A stretch of DNA of 64,000 nucleotides from Haematobia irritans. Lineage: Eukaryota > Arthropoda > Insecta > Diptera > Muscidae. The stretch is taken from NCBI RefSeq assembly GCF_050003625.1, contig NC_134398.1, forward strand, positions 197,849,700 to 197,913,699, in the 5' to 3' direction. Of this stretch, positions 21,340 through 34,178 are shown piece after piece; position 1 is the stretch's first letter, and each line of letters starts with the position of its first letter. A program made the position numbers and the translations under genes. The notes beneath the pieces are model-generated. The model had not been told where the DNA came from. It saw only the letters and a program-made list of their open reading frames with translations, and made no database searches.

Positions 21340-22440
21340 AAGTTACAATATCTTATTAAGGATGCGAGAGAGAGAGAGAGTGGTTAAAGAAATGAAAACC
21401 GAGAGAGTTCACTCCTATATAAATTTATGTGTGGCTTGATAAATTATTGATTGGGGTTTAAAAATAATTTACTTTTGAATATAAAAAAAATAATAATGTT
21501 TATTCTCGACGTGCGACAAATAATTTATAGTTTTAGTAAGAACATAATAATCTGTGGGAGAAAATGTTTCCAAACATATAGTAGTTTTATATTGTAGAAA
21601 TTTTCTTTACATTAGTTATCGTTATTGTTTTTTATTTATACACAATAAATTTAGAAAATTGACATTATTTGAAAAATCTGCGGAAAGCAGCGGATTTTTT
21701 TAAATAAACTGTTATCACAACACAATTAATTTTTTGTAGGTGACAGTCTTTTGTAGAAGTTTGTAAGCAATCCATGATGAAGGATACCTAAGATTCTGTA
21801 CTGAACTATTTTAATTGAAAATTTCCGTTTCGGCGTTCCGTAGTCTAATAGGAAGTCCGCAGTTTTGAATACCTACACGGTTTGGTTAGTATATAGTGCC
21901 AGCCCCTATCATTTCACACTATGGAACCACATTAGCTTAAAGTAGCTATCAAGTGTAGATAATTCTAATTTTTACCATTCAACACATACAGGTTCCAGCA
22001 AATCAAGTTGGAGGTTGTTCCACAAACTTTTCTTTTTAAAAGCATCCTGGGGTCTTCCATCAATTTTTTCCACTTCTGATTAAATTCTTTTGGGCCAGTC
22101 TTAGAAAATACACTATTGGCGGTTTAAATTCAAAATTATATTTTGGCTTGTTGCAAATGTCGCAAAAGAGAATAGAAAATAAAAATAAAATAATAATAAT
22201 AACGACGGTAATCAATGCCTCTAAACTCTATCAATCCATGAAAGTTTTTTGAGAAGGTATTGCAAATTACGAATTTTCCAGGTTCAACCATCAGTCGGAG
22301 CGAAAAAGTGCATCAAATTTCAAAAACTAGATAAGCAATAATGGGTGACAAAAATATTGAAAAAAAGGAAATTGGTGACAAAAAATTGTCCAGACTTCTT
22401 CTCGTCAAGCATTTGCCTAAAGATTCACTCCGATTTACTT
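21340..22440. other. Unassigned; short GAGA tract and one repeat-F copy
   Basis: A (GA)n run at 21366-21381, with another GAGAGAG near 21401. A protein-like repeat (family F) lies at 22005-22130, described separately. No gene seen. Confidence 0.35.
22005..22130 (-). repeat. Repeat family F with a shared short frame
   Basis: Minus-strand translation includes VFSKTGPKEF, KWKKLMEDP and LLKRKVCGTT. This parallels VFSKTCPKEL, KWEKMMGET and VLKRNVCGTT at 61335-61510 with the frame kept. It is probably a fragment of a transposon-encoded protein; the family is not recognised. Confidence 0.45.
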
Positions 22441-22456
22441 GAAAGAATTAATATTC

Positions 22457-23160
<704 letters not shown>

Positions 23161-23164
23161 AAAA

Positions 23165-24610
23165 AAATACACATATTAACCTGATCTAGGCAATAATTTA
23201 GTCCAATTAATTACACATCGATTAAACATTGAATGAGAGCGCCCATTGTCCTGACTACTTGCCCGTCGCTGAGATAACAATAGGACTACTATTAATTTCG
23301 GAATTCGTATCGAAAATTTTTTCCTTTCACCCTTTAGCAAATATAACAGAGATAAAGGATTTTAAATTCCTGCAACTGAAAATGCAGCGCTGTTTAAATT
23401 TTTTTTTCGTATTTCATATATCCCTATTTCTTTTCTAAATAAATTTGATCTGAGTGCAGAGTCCAATATTGTAGGGTAATTTATCATTGAATTTAACCAC
23501 AATCTGTTTTTACGATTCTCCCTGTACAATTAAACACTTGAGTTATTTCATTTTGCCATTCTGTGTTTTTTTGGCTTAGTTTTAGATTCGCTTATGATGG
23601 TCTACTCCTTTTGGGGATTTGTCTTTCAATTTGTTCTCATAACAATTTTTACTCTTTTTCTTATTTTGCTTTTTTTTCAAAGTGCTTAGATTTACCATTT
23701 GTTGCTGACTACTATCGCTGTTGTTGTGTTGTTTTTTTTTTAGTTTTCATAGAACTTTTTTTGCGTTTCCGCCTGATTTTGTTTTATTTTTATAACCACT
23801 GACAGTTTATGGGTTCCCATTTTAGTTTTAGTTCTTTTTATTGTTGTTCTCCAAGTCACTGCTGTAGTTGTTGGTGTTGTTTTTATTTGTGCATTTGGTG
23901 GTCACTTGAGTTACCAACTTGAAACGATACTCTCTGGCAGTTGTTGCACTTCAAGTGTACGTAGCCAAGCCTACATGGGTGAGAGAGAGAGGAAAGTGAG
24001 CAGAAAGTGTTCAGAGAGTGCTCATCATATAAAACAACGAAACTATGTTTTTGTATAGGTGTGTATGAGGCATCTCACGAAAAAATGGGAGACAAGATTG
24101 TTTTAATTGGTGCTTTGTAAATCGCAATTGCAGTCGAAACAAAATAAAATTAAATTAAACAAAATTTAATAAATTCCAAACCAGAAAGGAAAACATAGAC
24201 CAAAAAGTTGGAAACGAGTTCTAATCAAAATTAAAAAAAATTAAATTAAATTAAACAAATAACAATTAAATAATTCCGAAAAAAACATAGACCAAAAACA
24301 TGGAATCAAGTTTCCAATTAAAATTTGACAATCTGTTGAACGGTGATCACATCAAAAATTCAATCAGAATCTCAAAATCTCTCAAAACATATGAGGCATT
24401 GTAAAGTGCAGTCGAAATTATGAACAAAAAAATTAAATTGAAAAAAAAATGAAAAAAATACCGAGACCGGGAGCAACATATTTTAAAACTCAGAGGCTTT
24501 TGAAAATTTGAAATCAAGTCAAGCTTTGGCAATCCAAATAATTTTTCAATAGAGGCGACCAAGTCAAAAAATAATCTAATTAGAAATTTTTGCGAAAACA
24601 GGTGATGCTG
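23165..24610. other. Unassigned; T-rich, with a GAGA-rich patch
   Basis: Short frames only. At 23980-24035, GAGAGAGAGAGGAAAG is followed by CATATAAAAC. This could be a promoter-like GAGA plus TATA arrangement, but nothing downstream looks coding, so I do not call a promoter. Confidence 0.3.
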
Positions 24611-24639
24611 TGTATATCTCAGCAGTGTTCTTTATACCC

Positions 24640-25890
24640 ACCACCATAGGACGGACGGTGGTTCAGACGAATCTTAAACATCTCGTCTAAGTGTTCAAGA
24701 AAATCCCATGATAATAACACCATTCATATGTTTTGGTATCTAAATTCTATAAACTTTTACCTGCATTACTCAAATGAACACGAGAATCGGGAAATTTTAC
24801 TTCTTGGATGATCAGTGTACTATCCTCGAGAAGTTAAACGGAAGGCAGGTATATAAGAGTGCTATATCAAATACCTTTAGATCTCAAATTTCAGGATAAT
24901 CTGATAAAAATGTTGGTGTCTGGAAGCCCAAGATGTCAAATTGGTAGATCGGTCAATATGACACGAAAATGTTCTAATATTAACGGCGTGAGTGTGTGTG
25001 AGCGTGATTGACAAACCAAATTTCGTGAGTGAGTCACGAAATAGTTTTTTGTTGAGTGTGCGTGAGTAACGAATTTCGGAAAAATACGTTCACGAAAAGA
25101 ATCCCGCCCACGGACATAAAACGATTACGAGTTGAATTCATTTACAATTGTAGTGATACCTGGGATGTAAAAAGTTTAATAACGCTCACGTGCATACCTC
25201 TAACACAAAAACCTGAAAAGATATACACCATGTTTGGACCCAAAAAATACCTCTAGATTTCCAATTTCATACAAATCGGATAAAAATGATGGTGTCTAGA
25301 AGCCCAAAAAGTAAAATCGGGAGTCGGGAGGGGTCTATACGGGGCTATGCCAACACGTGGACCGATAATCACCCTATTCAGAACATTTGTTTGTTGACCT
25401 AAAATACCTCTAGATTTTTAATTTCTATTAAATCGGATAAAAGTTGCGGGGTAGAAGTCCAAGGATATAAAATTGTAGATCGGTCTGTAAAGGGCTATAC
25501 CAAAACACCATATTTGGTACACGAATTTTTTGTCATAAATATCACCAGATTTTCAATTTCAACGAAATCGAGTAAAATTTTGAGTGTGTAGAAGTCTAAG
25601 AAGTAAAATCGGGAGATCGTTGTTTATGGGGCTATACGAAAACGTTGACCTATATCCTGTACGGAACATTTGCCATTTGATCTGAAATACCTCTGGATTT
25701 TAAATTTCGGGCAAATGGTGTAAGCATTGCGGTGAATATTAGCCCAAGAAATCAACTCGGAAGATGAGCTTATATGACGACTATATCAAAACCTGGACCG
25801 CTATAGCCCAACTTCAAATTTAACCTACTTGCAGACGAAATACTAATCTGCGCCAAATTCCCTATATCGTCTTAAAAGCTCTCCCTGATA
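24640..25890 (-). mobile_element. Diverged HINE-C copy
   Basis: Repeated words 'atacctctagatttccaatt', 'tcggataaaaatgatggtgt', 'ctagaagcccaaaaagtaaa' and 'ggggctatac', about four units. They match in reverse the units at 22700-23100 and 63700-64000. The terminus near 24640 keeps TACCCACCACCATAGGA. Heavily mutated, hence old. Confidence 0.5.
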
Positions 25891-25899
25891 AGAAGTATA

Positions 25900-26140
25900 T
25901 ATGTCATTTTCACCTCAAATTAAACCTATTACATTTGAAATGAATACTTTTTCAAATCAAATGAAACCTTTTACATATAAAACGAAAACGCTTTCAAATC
26001 AAATGAAACCTTTTTGAAATCGAATCGAAACCTTTTAAAAATCAAATGAAACCTTTTTCATTTCAACTGAAAATTTTTTCAAATCAAATGAATCTTTTGT
26101 AAATTTTAATGAAATTTTGATCCATGATGTTTGGGATATA
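25900..26140 (+). repeat. Short imperfect repeats of a TCAAATGAAACCTTTT word
   Basis: About seven diverged copies of a 30-37 bp unit based on AAATCAAATGAAACCTTTT, directly before family-D repeats. Confidence 0.55.
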
Positions 26141-26164
26141 ATTACTGCACACAGAGAAGAAGAA

Positions 26165-26655
26165 AAATGAAATTTTTTATGAAAAACTTGTTCATATCTC
26201 CTAAACTAAGCGTCCTAGAGCGAAAAGGAGGTTAATTCGTGACCACCCCCAAAAATCAAAAAATTCCATCGAAATCTTAAAAAAATTAAAATTTTTATAT
26301 GAAACACTTGTTTTGCTCATATCTCCTAATCTAAGCGTCCTACAGCGAAAAGGGAGTTAATTCGTGACCACCCCAAAAAAATCAAAAATTCCATCGAAAT
26401 CCTAAAAAATTCAAATTTTTATATAAAAAACTTCTTTTGCTCATATCTCCTAAACTAAGCGTCCTAGAGCGAAAAGGAGGTTAATTCGTGACCACCCCCA
26501 AAAATCAAAAATTCCACCCAAATCCACAACCAAACAACCAAAAAATTAAAAATTCCACCCAAAAACTTCTTTTGCTCATATCTCCTAAACTAAGCGTCCT
26601 AGAGCGAAAAGGAGGTTAATTCGTGACTACCCTCAAAAAGTAAAAAATTCCACCA
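26165..26655 (+). repeat. Tandem repeat family D, four units of about 125-135 bp
   Basis: The landmark CATATCTCCTAA occurs at 26193, 26318, 26442 and 26577. Each unit holds 'aagcgtcctagagcgaaaag', 'gaggttaattcgtgaccacc' and CAAAAATTCCA. Related arrays are near 46.5-49.3 kb. Confidence 0.85.
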
Positions 26656-26659
26656 AAGG

Positions 26660-27000
26660 AATATGGTCACCTCAAAATGTTTCAAGAGCAAAATATTATT
26701 TTTAGATGGTGAACATGTAACATGTTTGTCAAAACCATGGTGTTTTCTCGGAAATTATGCATCTCATTCCGGAAATAATTTTATTTTTGCCAAGAAAAAA
26801 TATTTTTGCAGCAAAAATTTTCCATGTTCATTTCCATGTTCCATTAACATTTTTCTCATGAAACTTTTTTGAGGTGACTATATTCTGTCTCTGCGGAATA
26901 GAAGGAGAGAAATTGTATACTTTATGAAAGTATAAAATGAAAACTTTCGAACCCAAAAAAAAAAAAAATTACTTCCTCCCCAACAAAATGACAAACTAAC
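26660..27000. other. Unassigned
   Basis: One 69-codon frame without recognisable domain. Both sides carry GGTCACCTCAAAA / TTTTTTGAGGTGACTA near 26665 and 26867-26880, a possible short inverted repeat of about 200 bp span. Confidence 0.35.
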
Positions 27001-27027
27001 AGGTTGGCCACCGTGGTGCAATGTTGG

Positions 27028-27358
27028 AGCCACCGTGGTGCAATGGTTAGCATGCCCGCCTGGCATACACAAGGTCGTGGGTTCGATTCCTGCTTCGACC
27101 GAACACCAAAAAGTTTTTCAGCGGTGGATTATCTCGCCTCAGTAATGCTGGTGACATTTCTGAGGGTTTCAAAGCTTCTCTAAGTGGTTTCACTGCAATG
27201 TGGAACGCCGTTCGGACTCGGCTATAAAAAGGAGGTCCCTTGTCATTGAGCTTAACATGGAATCGGACAGCACTCAGTGATAAGAGAGAAGTTCACCAAT
27301 GTGGTATCACCATGCACTGAATAGTCTAAGTTGGCCTGATACTTCGGGCTGCCACCTA
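27028..27358 (+). mobile_element. SINE, split at its 3' tail by a DD37E transposon (resumes 28614-28628)
   Basis: Full head with GCCACCGTGGTGCAATGG, box B GGTTCGATTCC (27079-27089) and the usual body. The tail CCACCTA stops at 27358 and continues as TAACCTAACCTA from 28614. A partial second head (GGCCACCGTGGTGCAATG, 27006-27023) lies just upstream, a 5' duplication. Confidence 0.85.
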
Positions 27359-28613
27359 AAGGGTGATACGGTCAAAATTTGGTCAAGGGAAAACGCGTGT
27401 AAATCGGTGAAATCGTTTATTTAAAAAAATCAAATTAAATTTCTTTTTCAAGTTCAATTAGTATAAAATTCAGGAAAAATATTCAGTTAGGCTTTTGCTT
27501 TTCCAAATCCGAATTGCCGGGCCTCACGCTTGACACCTGCCATCAGATTTTGTACAGCCACCTTGTCCACCTTCTTCGCCGCAGAAAGCCAGTTTGCCTT
27601 GAACTGCTGCTCGTCCTTAGCAGTTTTTTTGGTCTTCTGTAGGTTCCGCTTGACAATAGCCCAGTATTTCTCAATTGGGCGGAGCTCTGGCGTGTTGGGA
27701 GGCTTCTTGTCCTTGGGAACCATCTGCACGTTGTTGGCGGCGTACCACTCCATGGCGTTTTTACCGTAATGGCAAGATGCCAAATCCGGCCAAAACAGTA
27801 CGGAACAACCGTGTTTCTTCAGGAACGGCAGCAGACGTTTATTCAAACACTCTTTCACGTAAATTTCTTGGTTGGCAGTCCCGGAAGCTATGAAAATGCT
27901 GCTTTTCAAGCCACAGGTACAGATGGCTTGCCAAACCAGATATTTTTTTCCCTTCCTTTTGCCGTATAAAACTCCTGTCCCGGAAGCTGCTTGTAGTCGT
28001 GTTTGACGTAGGTTTCGTCGTCCATTACAACGCAGTCAAACTTCGTCAGCATCGTCGTGTACAGCCTCCGGGATCGCGCTTTGGCCGTCGTATTTTGTTT
28101 ATCATCGCGATTTGGAATCACTACCTTCTTGTAAGTCGATAGTCCGGCTCGTTTTTTGGCACGATGCACGGTTGTAGACGATACACCCAGCTTATTTGCG
28201 GCATCTCGGAGAGAGAGGTTAGGGTTTCGCTTGAAACTACCGGCAACTCTCTTTGTCATCTCAGCGGCTTTTGGTTTTCGATTTCCCCCCGATCCAGACT
28301 TCCTGGCTGTCGACAAACGTTCCCCAAACACTTTAATTACATTTGTAACGGTTGATTTGGCAACTTTTTGCGATTTTGCCAGCTTTGCGTGCGAGTAGCT
28401 CGGATTTTCGCGATGCGCGAACAAAATTTTGATACGCTGCTCTTCTTTGATACGGCATTTTGACAACTGAAGAGTGAACTCCAAAATGAAAATAGGAGCA
28501 ACATTCTACACACACACACACCTTCAAAATGAGGGGTGTTCAGGTTTTTTAAATGCAAAATTGAAAGAAATACGTCAAGTTTATATTGACCAAATTTTGA
28601 CCGTATCACCCTT
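27359..28613 (-). mobile_element. DD37E (ITmD37E-type) Tc1/mariner-superfamily transposon
   Basis: 1255 bp. Perfect 28-bp terminal inverted repeats begin AAGGGTGATACGGTCAAAAT at both ends, with a TA duplication at 27357-27358 and 28614-28615. Inserted into the CCTAA tail of a SINE. Perfect TIRs and a single frameshift in the transposase suggest a recent arrival. Confidence 0.93.
27487..28484 (-). pseudogene. DD37E transposase with one frameshift
   Basis: The ATG at 28484 opens MEFTLQLSKC. Two helix-turn-helix regions span about residues 10-60 and 70-115 (VAKSTVTNVI and GVSSTTVHRA), the DNA-binding part for the TIRs. The first catalytic Asp is in VMDDETYVKHDY (about residue 156). The frame breaks at a homopolymer of seven (T at 27943-27949 on the plus strand), where the frame shifts into the second half: second Asp in FWPDLASCHYG, then Glu in ELRPIEKYW 38 residues later. 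That is the DD37E spacing described from mosquitoes. It ends RQFGFGKAKA-stop at 27487. About 330 residues in all, normal for the family. Only the homopolymer break separates it from an intact frame; a sequencing error there cannot be excluded. Confidence 0.9.
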
Positions 28614-28635
28614 TAACCTAACCTATATTAATATC

Positions 28636-31089
28636 ATTTGTGATTTCCTTTCTAGTTTTTTTTTTTTTCAAGAACATCTAGAACTTCTTCGCATCACTGT
28701 GGCTCCCTGTTACGACTTTGCATGGAATGCACCATAGTTATGTTTGTATGTGTCTATGTATGTGAACAAGAAAAACCATACAACTACAGTGCTTGGGGGA
28801 CTCCAATCAAAAACTTTTTCAAGTCAGTTTTTTTAGATGTGGACCAGACATATCCGTCCACTATGAGGGCAAATAAAAATTGGGTGTTTTTATTTGTAGA
28901 AGAAGAAGAAAAAAAAGCACACCCACAGATATTAGAATGTAACGATAACGATGATTATGAGTCCTACGGACTTTCTCTATACATTGCTATAGACGTTCAT
29001 ATGAATGCAAAAAGGAACTTTGGTAGTACCCAGCAAAAAAAGCGTCGCCAAAAAAGTTGTAAAAATATTCTTTTTATATTCGGAAGTGGTGCAAAATTGT
29101 CGCAGAAGCGATGAATTTAAAATGAACTTGTCATAGGACAGATATCCACCATTTAAACGGCCGTTGCACTGAATTTGAATCTGTGATCCGAATTCAGTGC
29201 TTCCGATGTGAATTAAAAAAAAAGTTTGTGATATTTTGCCAATTAAATAAGTTTGATAATTTTTCATGATTTTTAATGCCTAATACCTTAAACGGTTGAT
29301 CTGAAATATTTTGAAAAATTTTAAATTTTTCTAGAATTAATTTAGCATTTCTCGACAAAATTTTAATAATTTTTACCATTTTATTAATTCTTACACTGTT
29401 TTTAACCTATAGAAAAGAAAAAATTACCCATTAAGCATTTCATATATTTAATGGGTATTGAATTAAAAAAATAAAACTTGCTATGCTGTTAAATAGAGAT
29501 TATCTTTGGGAGGACATTTTTTTAAAATGCTTTTCAAGTTGTGCCTTTAGAACAACTTCCAAATATTTTTGCTGTTATTGTCCAGTTCGATATGTCGTGG
29601 ATGTAACCGCCAGAAATTCTATTGTATAAATCGTTTTTTGGTCCTAAATTAAATAGAAATTAATTAAATAAATATTTATTATATATTTATTTCACTTATG
29701 TCAAGCACAAAAATCATTCAAAATGAACTACAGTTTTATCTTATAATCAATTACCTTGATACACATCAAAAACTTTAGACAAATTCATACCATAGTTTTC
29801 GTTTATATCTATATCTCTTCTTTCTATCTCGCTCAAAAAACAAATAAAAAATAAAAAAATGGGCTGCGCTTTAGCATTTATGGTCATTCATGTATTTACA
29901 AGTGTTTGGATTTATGACTGAAGGATGATTTTCACAAAAAAAAAAAAAAAACTCTTCTTTGGAATGTCTTAAAGTTTAACAATTTTCTTCTTGGTCATTT
30001 CCTCTTCAGCATCTTCCACGCATCCAAATAAAAATGTTCACCCACACACACACACAAATGGAAAAATATCTTGTTTGTTAGATAACTAAGTTTTCTTGGA
30101 CATGGATTTGCCCCTTGGGGGGTGGGGGCAAAAAGGGAAACGGAAACCACGAAAGCACAACTTAAATAACATGATTTGTAACAGGCGTATCCGTTTTTTC
30201 TGTTCTCCCTTTGTCGATTTGTTTTCTTATAGGCAGTGATTGTTTGTTTATACTTTAGCTATACGCTACACCATTATATTCGACAGTGAGAAATCATACA
30301 AATGACTTATTGAATTTTATTTTATTATTATAGAACCCATACGTATATTAGTACGCATATATTGGATAATCGTAAAAGATTACTGAATTTAAAAAAAAAA
30401 ATAAATAAAAAATAAATAAATCGTTGAAAATACGAATTTTGTACAAAAAGGTTTTAATATAAAATATGTTTTGTTTGTTGATACGAAAAAAGTTAATAAA
30501 GAATGTTTTGTAAAACTAACGAAAATATTTTTTTCGGTGTAAGAATAGAGGGAATTTCTATAGATTTTATTGCTGAAAGAGAGGGAAAAGTAAAAAAAAA
30601 TGTCCATGTTGACTACAACTTTTTTTCTTTAACTGCTCTTGGTCTTTTTTATTAAATTTATTTTCTCGCAACGATTGTCAAAGGTTTTCCTGTGTATCTT
30701 GGTGTGCTGAAAAATTCTATTTCGTTTTTCTACTCTCAACGAAAATTTTTCGTTGGCATCTTTAATTATTTTTTTTTAATACCACAACCGACAAAATATT
30801 TCCTTTGACATTGTATATGATACGTAATACAACCCACATACTTTGATATGATTTCCTAATCTGACGAAATTTGTTAATTTAATTTATTATTTTTCACCAA
30901 ATTCCCATGTATGTGACATGACTCACAGTTTTCTCTTTGATGTTTTGAGGATGCAATAAAGAAAAGATGAATTGTGTATAACGACTTTGTCTTTTGTATT
31001 TTATATCTTCCACCATAAGATGGGGAATATTCTAACATTGTCATTCCGTCTGCGACATATCGAAATATTGGTTTCAGAAGCACGGTTGC
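28636..31089. other. Mostly unique sequence; one repeat-E copy
   Basis: No gene assigned. A 131-codon frame at 28722-29114 has no recognisable domain and overlaps repeat E in another phase. A (CA)n run lies near 30043, and a G-rich 'ttggggggtgggggc' near 30115. Confidence 0.35.
28998..29120 (+). repeat. Repeat family E with a shared short C-terminal-like frame
   Basis: One frame reads KKSVAKKVVKIFFLYSEVV, QNCRRSDEF and MNLS-stop. The inverted copy at 56985-57080 reads QKSVDKKLVKMFFLDSEVV, QNRRRSEQF and MGLL-stop. Frame and stop position are conserved between copies, so this looks like the end of a repeat-borne protein. Family not recognised. Confidence 0.5.
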
Positions 31090-31140
31090 TTTAATTGGTA
31101 GAATTCAACTAAAAAAGGTAGACTTTTAACTCTCTTGATA
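31090..31140 (-). repeat. Head segment of an array-bearing unit
   Basis: TTGGTAGAATTCAACT and AAGGTAGAC words, then the first minus-oriented minisatellite units. Confidence 0.5.
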
Positions 31141-31144
31141 TTCA

Positions 31145-32940
31145 CAAGTTTTCTTTTCTATAGAAATGACAAGAATAGAAATGAAAAATTTAATTTCTAT
31201 AGATAATTTGCAAAATTTTGTATAAAAATAAAAATTTTGGCAAGATTTTTTATAGGAATAAAACTTTGGCAAGATTTTTTTATAGAAATAAAATGTTGAC
31301 ACAAATTTATACAGAAATCAAATTTTGAAACAATTTTTATAAAAATAAACTTTTGACAAAATTTTCTATACAAATAAAATTTTGACAAAATTTTTTATAG
31401 AAATAAAATTTTGAAAAAAATTTGCATAGAAATAAAATTTTTACAAAATGTTCTATAGAAACAAAATTTTTAAAAAAGATTTTAAAAATAAACTTTTGAC
31501 ATAATTTTCTATAGAAATCAAATTTTGAAACAATTTTTATAAAAATAAACTTTTGACAAAATTTTCTTTACAAATAAATTTTTGACAACATTTTTTATAG
31601 AAATAAAGTTTTCAAAAAATTTTCTATAGAAATAAAATTTTGACAAAATTTTCTACAGAAATCAAATTTTAAACAATTTTTATAAAAATAAAATTTTAAC
31701 AAAATTTCTATAGAAATAAAATTTTAAAATAGAAATAAAAATAACATTTTTTTACTTCTTGATATATTGGTTTTAGTAGATTTCGCAAACTTTTCCTCTC
31801 CAACTAAGAGGTACTTCACAATGTTTTATAGAAATAATTTTCTATAGAAATAAAATTTTGACAAAATTTTCTATAGAAATAAAATTTTTACAAATTTTTC
31901 TATAGAAATAAAAATTTGACAAAATTTTCTATAGAAATAAAATTCTGGCAATTTTTTTTTATAGAAATAAAATTTTGACAAAAAATTCTAAAGAAATACA
32001 TTTTTAAAATGGAAATAAAAATAATATTTTTTTTACTTCTTGATAGATTGGTTTTAGTAGATTTCACAAACTTTTCCTCTCCAATTAAGAGGTACTTCAA
32101 AATGTTTTATAGAAATAATGTTCTATAGAAATAAAATGTTGACAACATTTTCTTAGAAATAAAATTGTGACAAAATTTTCTATAGAAATCAAATTTTGAC
32201 AAACTTTTGTATAGAAATACAAGTTTGACAACATTTTATATAGAAATAAAATTTTGAAAAAATTGTCTATAGAAATAAAATTTAAAAAAAATGTCTATAG
32301 AAATAAAATTTTGACAACATTTTCTATAGAAATCAATTTTTTAAATAGAAATTAATTTTAAAATAGAAATAAAAATTATAATTTTTTACTGTTTAATAGA
32401 TTGGTTTAAGTAGATTTTGCAAACTTTTCCTCTCCAACTAAGAGGTACTTCACTATGTTTTATAGAAATAATTTTCTATAGAAATAAACTTTTAACAAAA
32501 TTTTCTATAAAAATAAAATTTTGACAAAATTTTCTATAGAAATAAGAATTTGAAAAAATTGTCTATAGAAATAAAATTTTGAAAATATTGTCTACAGAAG
32601 TAAAATTTAAATTTTAATAATAAATTTTTTATAGAAAAAAAAATCTATAGAAATACAATTTTGGCAAGATTTGTTATAGATATAAAATTTTGGCAAGATT
32701 TGTTATAGAAATAAAATTTTGGCAAGATTTTTTTTATAGAAATAAAATGATGGCAAGATTAGAAATAAAATTTTGACAAAATTTTTTATAGAAATACAAT
32801 TTTGACAAAATTTTCTATAGATATAAAATTTTGACAAAATATTCTATAGAAATAATATTTTGACAAGATTTTCTATAGAAATAAAATTTTGACAAAATTT
32901 TCTAAAGAAATAAAGCTTTCTATAGAAATAAAATTTTAAT
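31145..32940 (-). repeat. 29-bp minisatellite (minus), interrupted by repeated head segments
   Basis: Minus-oriented units with head-like spacers at about 31760-31830, 32030-32110 and 32390-32465. Each spacer contains 'ggttttagtagatttc', 'caaacttttcctctcc' and AACTAAGAGGTACTTC; CCTCT...AGAGG can form a small stem. The block is thus a series of head-plus-array units. Confidence 0.85.
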
Positions 32941-33030
32941 TTTCGTTTTATTTCACACAATCCATGTTTGATTTCATCTTGAAATAATCTATCGACCAGA
33001 CCACAATCTTCTAATGGTTAGGCTTCCTAA
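32941..33030. repeat. Spacer module S, copy 1
   Basis: TTTCGTTTTATTTCACACAA, 'tttgatttcatcttgaaata' and 'ctaatggttaggcttcct'. Repeated at 33740 and 34091 with the same order inside the minisatellite block. Confidence 0.85.
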
Positions 33031-33739
33031 AAAAAATAAACTTCTGATAAAATTTTTTATAGAAATAAAATTGTGACAAAATTTTTTATAGAAAAAAAAA
33101 TTTTACAATATTTTCTATAGAAATAAGATTCTGACAAAGTTTTTTATACAAATAAAATTTTGACAAAAAATTCTATAGAAATAAATTTTTAAAATAGAAA
33201 TAAAAATAATCATTTTTTTACTTCTTGATAGATTGGTTTTAGTAGATTTCACAAACTTTTCCTCTCTAACTAAAAGGTACTTCACAATGTTTTATATAAA
33301 TAATTTTCTATAGAAATAAACTTTGAAAAAAATTTCTACAGAAATAAAATTTTGACAAAATTTTCTATCGAAAAAAAACTTGGCAACATGTTTTATAGAA
33401 AAAAATTCTAAAAAAATAAAATTTTGGCAAGATTTGTTAATGAAATACAATTTTACCAATATTTTATTTAAAGAAATAAAATTTTGACAAGATTTTCTAT
33501 AGAAATAAAATTTTGACAAAATTTTCGATAGAAATACAATGTTGGCTAGATTTTTTATAGAAATAACATTTTGCCAAAATTTCTATAGAAATAAAGTTGT
33601 AACAAAATATTCTATAGAAATAAAATTTTGACAAAATTTTCTATAGAAATAAACTTTTGAAAAGATTTTCTATAAAAATAAAATTTTTACTATGGAAATA
33701 AAATGTTGACAAAATTTTCTAAAGAAATAAAATTTTAAT
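33031..33739 (-). repeat. 29-bp minisatellite (minus) between spacer modules
   Basis: Minus units with one head-like spacer at 33220-33300. Preceded and followed by spacer module S, giving a higher-order unit of about 799 bp. Confidence 0.85.
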
Positions 33740-33828
33740 TTTCGTTCTATTTCACACGATCCATTTTTGATTTCATCTTGAAATAATATATCGACCAGAC
33801 CACAATCTTCTAATGGTTAGGCTTCCTA
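33740..33828. repeat. Spacer module S, copy 2
   Basis: Starts TTTCGTTCTATTTCACACGA and ends GGTTAGGCTTCCTAAAA, near-identical to copy 1. Confidence 0.85.
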
Positions 33829-34090
33829 AAAAAATACTTTTGATAAAATTTTCTATAGAAATAAAATTGTGACAAAATTTTCTATCGAAATAAGACTTGA
33901 CAACATGTTTTATAGAAAAAAATCTAAATAAATAAAATTTTGGCAAGATTTTTTTATAGAAGTAAAATTTTGACAAAATTATCTATAGAAATAAAGTTTT
34001 GACAAGATTTTCTATAGAAATACAATTTTGACAAAATTTACTATGGAAATAAAATTTTGACAAAATGTTCTAAAGAAATAAAATTTTAAT
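33829..34090 (-). repeat. 29-bp minisatellite (minus), shortened higher-order unit
   Basis: About nine units between spacer copies 2 and 3; the S-to-S distance is 351 bp. Confidence 0.8.
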
Positions 34091-34178
34091 TTTCGTTTTA
34101 TTTCACACGATCCATTTTTGATTTCATCTTTAAATAATATATGGACCAGACCACAATCTTCTGATGGTTAGGCTTCCT
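34091..34178. repeat. Spacer module S, copy 3
   Basis: Starts TTTCGTTTTATTTCACACGA, ends 'gatggttaggcttcct'. Minisatellite stops here. Confidence 0.85.

Noticed and set aside
23980..24060. GAGA-TATA promoter
   Set aside because: Motifs are present but no coding or transcript-like sequence follows; left as a note only.
28722..29114. 131-codon frame as a host gene
   Set aside because: No domain, weak start, and it overlaps repeat E in a different phase from the frame conserved between copies.
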